Shown: positions 60,921 to 64,000 of the stretch, in pieces
How positions within the stretch are numbered: the first letter of the stretch is position 1
Layout: each line of letters starts with the position of its first letter
Assembly: GCF_003014615.1 (NCBI RefSeq)
Contig: NZ_PYGI01000012.1
Span: forward strand, 1 to 64,000
Source of the DNA: Marinobacterium halophilum
GTDB taxonomy: Bacteria; Pseudomonadota; Gammaproteobacteria; Pseudomonadales; Balneatricaceae
Reading direction: 5' to 3'
DNA length: 64,000 nucleotides
Translations under genes and position numbers: made by a program
Notes under the pieces: generated by a model
Databases searched by the model: none
Told to the model about the DNA's origin: nothing
Seen by the model: the letters and a program-made list of their open reading frames with translations, nothing else

Positions 60921-60936
60921 TGTAATGTACATTACA
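60921..60936. promoter_or_regulatory. Palindromic operator between tetR and the Bcr/CflA transporter
   Basis: TGTAATGTACATTACA is a perfect 16-bp palindrome in the divergent gap, 73 bases before tetR and 105 before the transporter. Typical size and place for a TetR-family operator. A CATAAT about 3 bases to its right may be a -10 for the transporter. Confidence 0.7.
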
Positions 60937-61041
60937 CTACATAATCATGATGTACAGGGCGGTTCAAATCGAATGACGTTTGACCCTTGCTGAACCCACA
61001 CCGCCACACCCGTACGCCGATTGATCATTCAGGACCTATCC

Positions 61042-62268
61042 ATGCAAACACACAACACCCCGATTCCGGGCCTGATCTTCATGCTGGCGGGACTGACGGC
61101 ACTTGGACCTCTATCGACTGACGCTTATCTGCCCGCCATTCCTGCGATTGCCGAAAACCTCGGTGTCAGCATCCATGATGTTGAATTGTCCGTCAGCCTG
61201 TTTCTGGCAGGTTTTGCCTGCGGTCAGCTGACTGGCGGCCCACTGTCGGATCGTTATGGCCGACGCACGGCCATTTTTAGTGGTTTGAGTCTGTTTTTCC
61301 TCGGCGCGGTCGCGGCGATGCTGGCCAACTCGGTCGAAACCCTCTGGGCTGCCCGCATCCTGCAAGGGTTCGGTGGCGGCATGAGTGTGGTCAACTCGAT
61401 GGCCGTCATCCGCGACCGTCACTCCGGTCGTGAGAGCGCACAGGCGATGGGCCGTATGGCGGGTATATTAATGACGGCACCGCTGCTGGCCCCTGTACTC
61501 GGCACGGTACTGCTGGAGTTCTCCAACTGGCGCAGCATTTTCATGTTTCTAGCCGCTTACGCGCTGCTGATGATCCTGATTCTGGCTGTGCGCCTGCCCG
61601 AAACACGGCAACCTCAGGCGGGACCACGCCCCAATCCACTGCGCAGTTATATGGCGGTCCTGACCCACCGCACCGCTCTGGGTTATCTGTTTTCGGTCGC
61701 GTTCAGCTATGCCGGCCTGTTCGCATTCATTACCGGCTCCCCCGGCAGCTATATCCATTACTATGGCGCGTCTGCCAGCCTGTATACCGTTCTGTTCGGG
61801 CTCAACATCGTCTCTCTGCTGGCCTGCAACCAGATCAACATCCGTCTGTTACACCGGCTGAGTTCTCAGCAGCTTCTGCAACGGGCGCAGCGTGTTCAGC
61901 TGGTGGTCGGGATCGCGCTATTCGCCGCCTTCACCCTCACCAGTGCACCGCTCTGGCTGATAGTGGCACTGATCATGCTGTATATCGGCGTACAGGGGTT
62001 CATCATCTCCAACGGCATGGCGGGTACCAGTGAGTTCTTCCCGCATACGGCAGCAACGGCCACCGCCTTGCTCGGGGCGTGCGGTTTTGCCGGAGGGGCC
62101 TTGTCAGGCGCGCTGGTCGGATTGTTGGGTGACGGCACACCGCTGCCGATGATCGCGGTTATGCTGGGCACAACGGTGCTGGGTAATGTGCTGGGGACCT
62201 GGCTGCTGCCGAGGGGAAAGACAGCTAGTTCGTCGCAGCCGCAGGCTGAGACCCACGCTGGAAACTGA
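61042..62268 (+). CDS. Bcr/CflA-family multidrug efflux MFS transporter
   Basis: A 408-residue MFS permease with 12 predicted helices. The Bcr/CflA signature is LGPLSTDAYLPAIPAIAENLG near the N-terminus, and the loop 2-3 motif is GGPLSDRYGRRTAIFSG. Motif C-like residues (APLLAPVLGTVLL) follow. ATG 61042 has AGGA seven bases upstream; an earlier TTG is unlikely. It probably exports drugs or metabolites; the substrate is unknown. Its 3' end overlaps pbpC by 44 bases. Confidence 0.93.
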   Translation: MQTHNTPIPGLIFMLAGLTALGPLSTDAYLPAIPAIAENLGVSIHDVELSVSLFLAGFACGQLTGGPLSDRYGRRTAIFSGLSLFFLGAVAAMLANSVETLWAARILQGFGGGMSVVNSMAVIRDRHSGRESAQAMGRMAGILMTAPLLAPVLGTVLLEFSNWRSIFMFLAAYALLMILILAVRLPETRQPQAGPRPNPLRSYMAVLTHRTALGYLFSVAFSYAGLFAFITGSPGSYIHYYGASASLYTVLFGLNIVSLLACNQINIRLLHRLSSQQLLQRAQRVQLVVGIALFAAFTLTSAPLWLIVALIMLYIGVQGFIISNGMAGTSEFFPHTAATATALLGACGFAGGALSGALVGLLGDGTPLPMIAVMLGTTVLGNVLGTWLLPRGKTASSSQPQAETHAGN

Positions 62269-64000
62269 ACGTGATCGAATCGGTATTACCGGCACGATCA
62301 ACCACACTGAGACGGTAATCTCCACTATTACGCAGTTGCAAAGACAGGCGCTGGCCGCTCTGCTCAGCCAGGGGCTCACCATTGAGGTACCAGTTTAGCA
62401 GCCCCGTTGCTCCCTGCACTCGCAGATCCACATCCAGCACCGTTCGTCCGGGGGGCAGCTGCAGGTGGCTACCGGCTTCGATTCCGGTAATCATGATCAC
62501 CTCCCGGCCGGTGCGTCCCCGAGTACAGTCATCCGCCGGTTGCGGCAGGCGCTGCGCACGTCGCCATTCAGGCTTCAACCACGGCTCTGCCGGTTGCGGC
62601 CACAGTTCAATATGGCTCTGTTCGAGCATCTGGCCGGTTTGGGCACAGCCCGGTGCGACGGCACGTCCGGTTTCGGCATCCACCCACACCGAGCGCAGCA
62701 ACGGTGGCTGCGACAACATTGTGGTTTGTTGCAACGTACGTGGCGCGGTTGCATTCAGTAGCCAGGCCAAGTGGGACTGCTGACAGTTGGCAGCGGTATT
62801 GTCGGTCTGCTGTACGGCCGTACCCAACGGCCAACAGATCTTGGCCTGAGTGACACTGGCGGGTTGCGGTAGCTCCTGCTGATCCTGCGCCAGTAATTCA
62901 TGTACCCGGAACAGCAACGGCGCGGCGGTCTGTCGCCCGAAATCACCGGGACTGGGGCTGCCATCCGGCCGTCCGACCCATACCCCGATCGTCCATTGTG
63001 GTGACACGCCCAGTGCCCAGGCATCACGGTAGCCGTAACTGGTGCCGGTCTTCCAGGCCAGCACCCAGGGTGTTTCTCCCACCTGACTCAACGCGCGCCA
63101 TGGGTTATGTGCCAACATGCGCCAACTGATCCAGGCCGCACCGGGGCTCATTAACCAGCGCCGCTGCTGCGGTTCATGCGGCTGCAGTCGGGGCGATCCT
63201 GCCAAGCCCTCACGGGCCAACGCCGTATAGGTACCCACCAGCGATTCCAGTGTGCTACCTACACCACCCAGCACCACGGCGCTGCTTGGCTGCTGCACCC
63301 CAGCGCCCTCCAGCTGCAGACCGGCATTGAGCAAAGCAGACACCCAACGCTGCGGCCCCAGATGCTCCACCAGCTGCACCACCGGCAGATTGAGCGAGCG
63401 TTGCAGCGCGGCCGTAGCGGACACCGGTCCGGCAAAACCACCGGTGAAGTTGTGGGGCCGGTAGCGCAGGCCATAACGGGGCGTGTCCAGCAGTAGCGAG
63501 TGGGAATGGATCAAGCCCTGGTCCAGCGCCATGGCATAGGCAAAGGGCTTGAGTGTCGAGCCGGGCGAGCGCACAGCGCGGGTCATATCGATATGACCAT
63601 GACTCGTCATATCACCGAAACGGGCGGCTCCCACGTACCCTTGCACGGCGAGATCGGCATTGCGCACCACCATCACCGCCATCGATTGCCGAGGGCCCAG
63701 CCGTCCACGATAGCGCTCTACCACCGCCTGCAACTGCCGCTGCACGCCAGCATCGATCAGGGTGTGGATGTCAGTACAGCCGGGGCACTGCTGCTGCAAC
63801 CGACGGGCCAGCAGCGGTGCCAGCATCGGCGGTTCTGGCGGCAAGGCCGCGACCGGCTCATGCAATGCCGCCGCCACCCGCGCCTCGGACCAAAGTTCCA
63901 GCGCCTGCATCCGGCGCAGCACCTTGTCCCGCGCCCGCCGCGCCCGCTGCGGATAGCGGTCGGGACGCCATTCGCTGGGGCGTTGGGGCAATACCGTCAA
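62225..64000 (-). CDS. pbpC: Penicillin-binding protein 1C PbpC (5' part missing at window edge)
   Basis: The C-terminal 591 residues of a bifunctional class A penicillin-binding protein. The frame stays open to the window edge with LTVLPQRPSEWRPDRYP, the end of the transglycosylase domain; the start lies beyond 64000. Transpeptidase motifs are SPGSTLKPFAYAM (SxxK), a later Ser-Xaa-Asn type loop, and KTGTSYGYRDAW (KTG). A C-terminal BiPBP_C domain follows (from EVIMITGIEAGSHLQLP). The leading TTG in this frame is not a start. It is convergent with the Bcr/CflA gene. Confidence 0.94.
   Translation of the reverse strand: MTVLPQRPSEWRPDRYPQRARRARDKVLRRMQALELWSEARVAAALHEPVAALPPEPPMLAPLLARRLQQQCPGCTDIHTLIDAGVQRQLQAVVERYRGRLGPRQSMAVMVVRNADLAVQGYVGAARFGDMTSHGHIDMTRAVRSPGSTLKPFAYAMALDQGLIHSHSLLLDTPRYGLRYRPHNFTGGFAGPVSATAALQRSLNLPVVQLVEHLGPQRWVSALLNAGLQLEGAGVQQPSSAVVLGGVGSTLESLVGTYTALAREGLAGSPRLQPHEPQQRRWLMSPGAAWISWRMLAHNPWRALSQVGETPWVLAWKTGTSYGYRDAWALGVSPQWTIGVWVGRPDGSPSPGDFGRQTAAPLLFRVHELLAQDQQELPQPASVTQAKICWPLGTAVQQTDNTAANCQQSHLAWLLNATAPRTLQQTTMLSQPPLLRSVWVDAETGRAVAPGCAQTGQMLEQSHIELWPQPAEPWLKPEWRRAQRLPQPADDCTRGRTGREVIMITGIEAGSHLQLPPGRTVLDVDLRVQGATGLLNWYLNGEPLAEQSGQRLSLQLRNSGDYRLSVVDRAGNTDSITFSFQRGSQPAAATN

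Overview
This window is a stretch of gammaproteobacterial chromosome, most likely from a marine aerobic heterotroph related to the Oceanospirillaceae or to pseudomonads. The placement is inferred from gene content and order: the ruvCAB-ybgC-tolQRAB-pal-cpoB-queC-tRNA(Lys)-nadA block resembles the pseudomonad arrangement, and the liu/mms/liv genes with an ETF system are typical of marine relatives. No phage, insertion sequence, integron, CRISPR array or rRNA operon was seen. Almost all of the DNA is ordinary core or catabolic coding sequence.

Layout. 1-13700 is a mostly minus-strand housekeeping block: NAD synthesis (nadA), three identical tandem tRNA-Lys genes, queuosine synthesis (queC), the Tol-Pal envelope system, a small DksA-like zinc-finger protein, Holliday junction processing (ruvABC), yebC, aspS and a HIT protein. 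13700-28500 is mixed: an acyltransferase, an ion antiporter, a flavin reductase, both electron-transfer flavoprotein subunits divergent from ETF-ubiquinone oxidoreductase, a dicarboxylate-type transporter, several small unknown proteins, zapE overlapping a bacterial voltage-gated channel, and a PhoD-like phosphatase. 28600-55200 is the metabolic heart. It has a valine (mms) operon with its AraC regulator, a GGDEF protein, hemH, a branched-chain amino acid ABC transporter (livGFKHM), and the leucine (liu) operon headed by the MerR-type regulator liuR. 55200-64000 holds a methyltransferase end, katG, an OmpA-family protein, fabV, a divergent TetR/Bcr-CflA pair and the 3' part of pbpC.

How the genes fit together. 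The Liv transporter would import leucine, isoleucine and valine. The liu genes take isovaleryl-CoA to acetoacetate plus acetyl-CoA. The mms genes take isobutyryl-CoA to propionyl-CoA. The acyl-CoA dehydrogenases of both routes reduce ETF (etfBA), which is reoxidised by ETF-QO into the quinone pool. The transaminase and branched-chain ketoacid dehydrogenase are not in the window. Near-identical palindromes built on ACGTTAACGT or a close variant lie upstream of liuR, livG and mmsA, which suggests that LiuR coordinates all three units.

No wholly new system is evident. The observations most worth checking are the shared LiuR-like operators, a Cav-like acidic selectivity filter (TFEDWTD) in the voltage-gated channel, a stand-alone 126-residue MreB-like fragment, structure-preserving substitutions in hairpins between the tRNA-Lys copies, and a Walker A Lys-to-Arg change in LivF. 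Start codons were re-chosen by eye from Shine-Dalgarno (SD) spacing and family length; homology statements come from recognising motifs, not from database searches.
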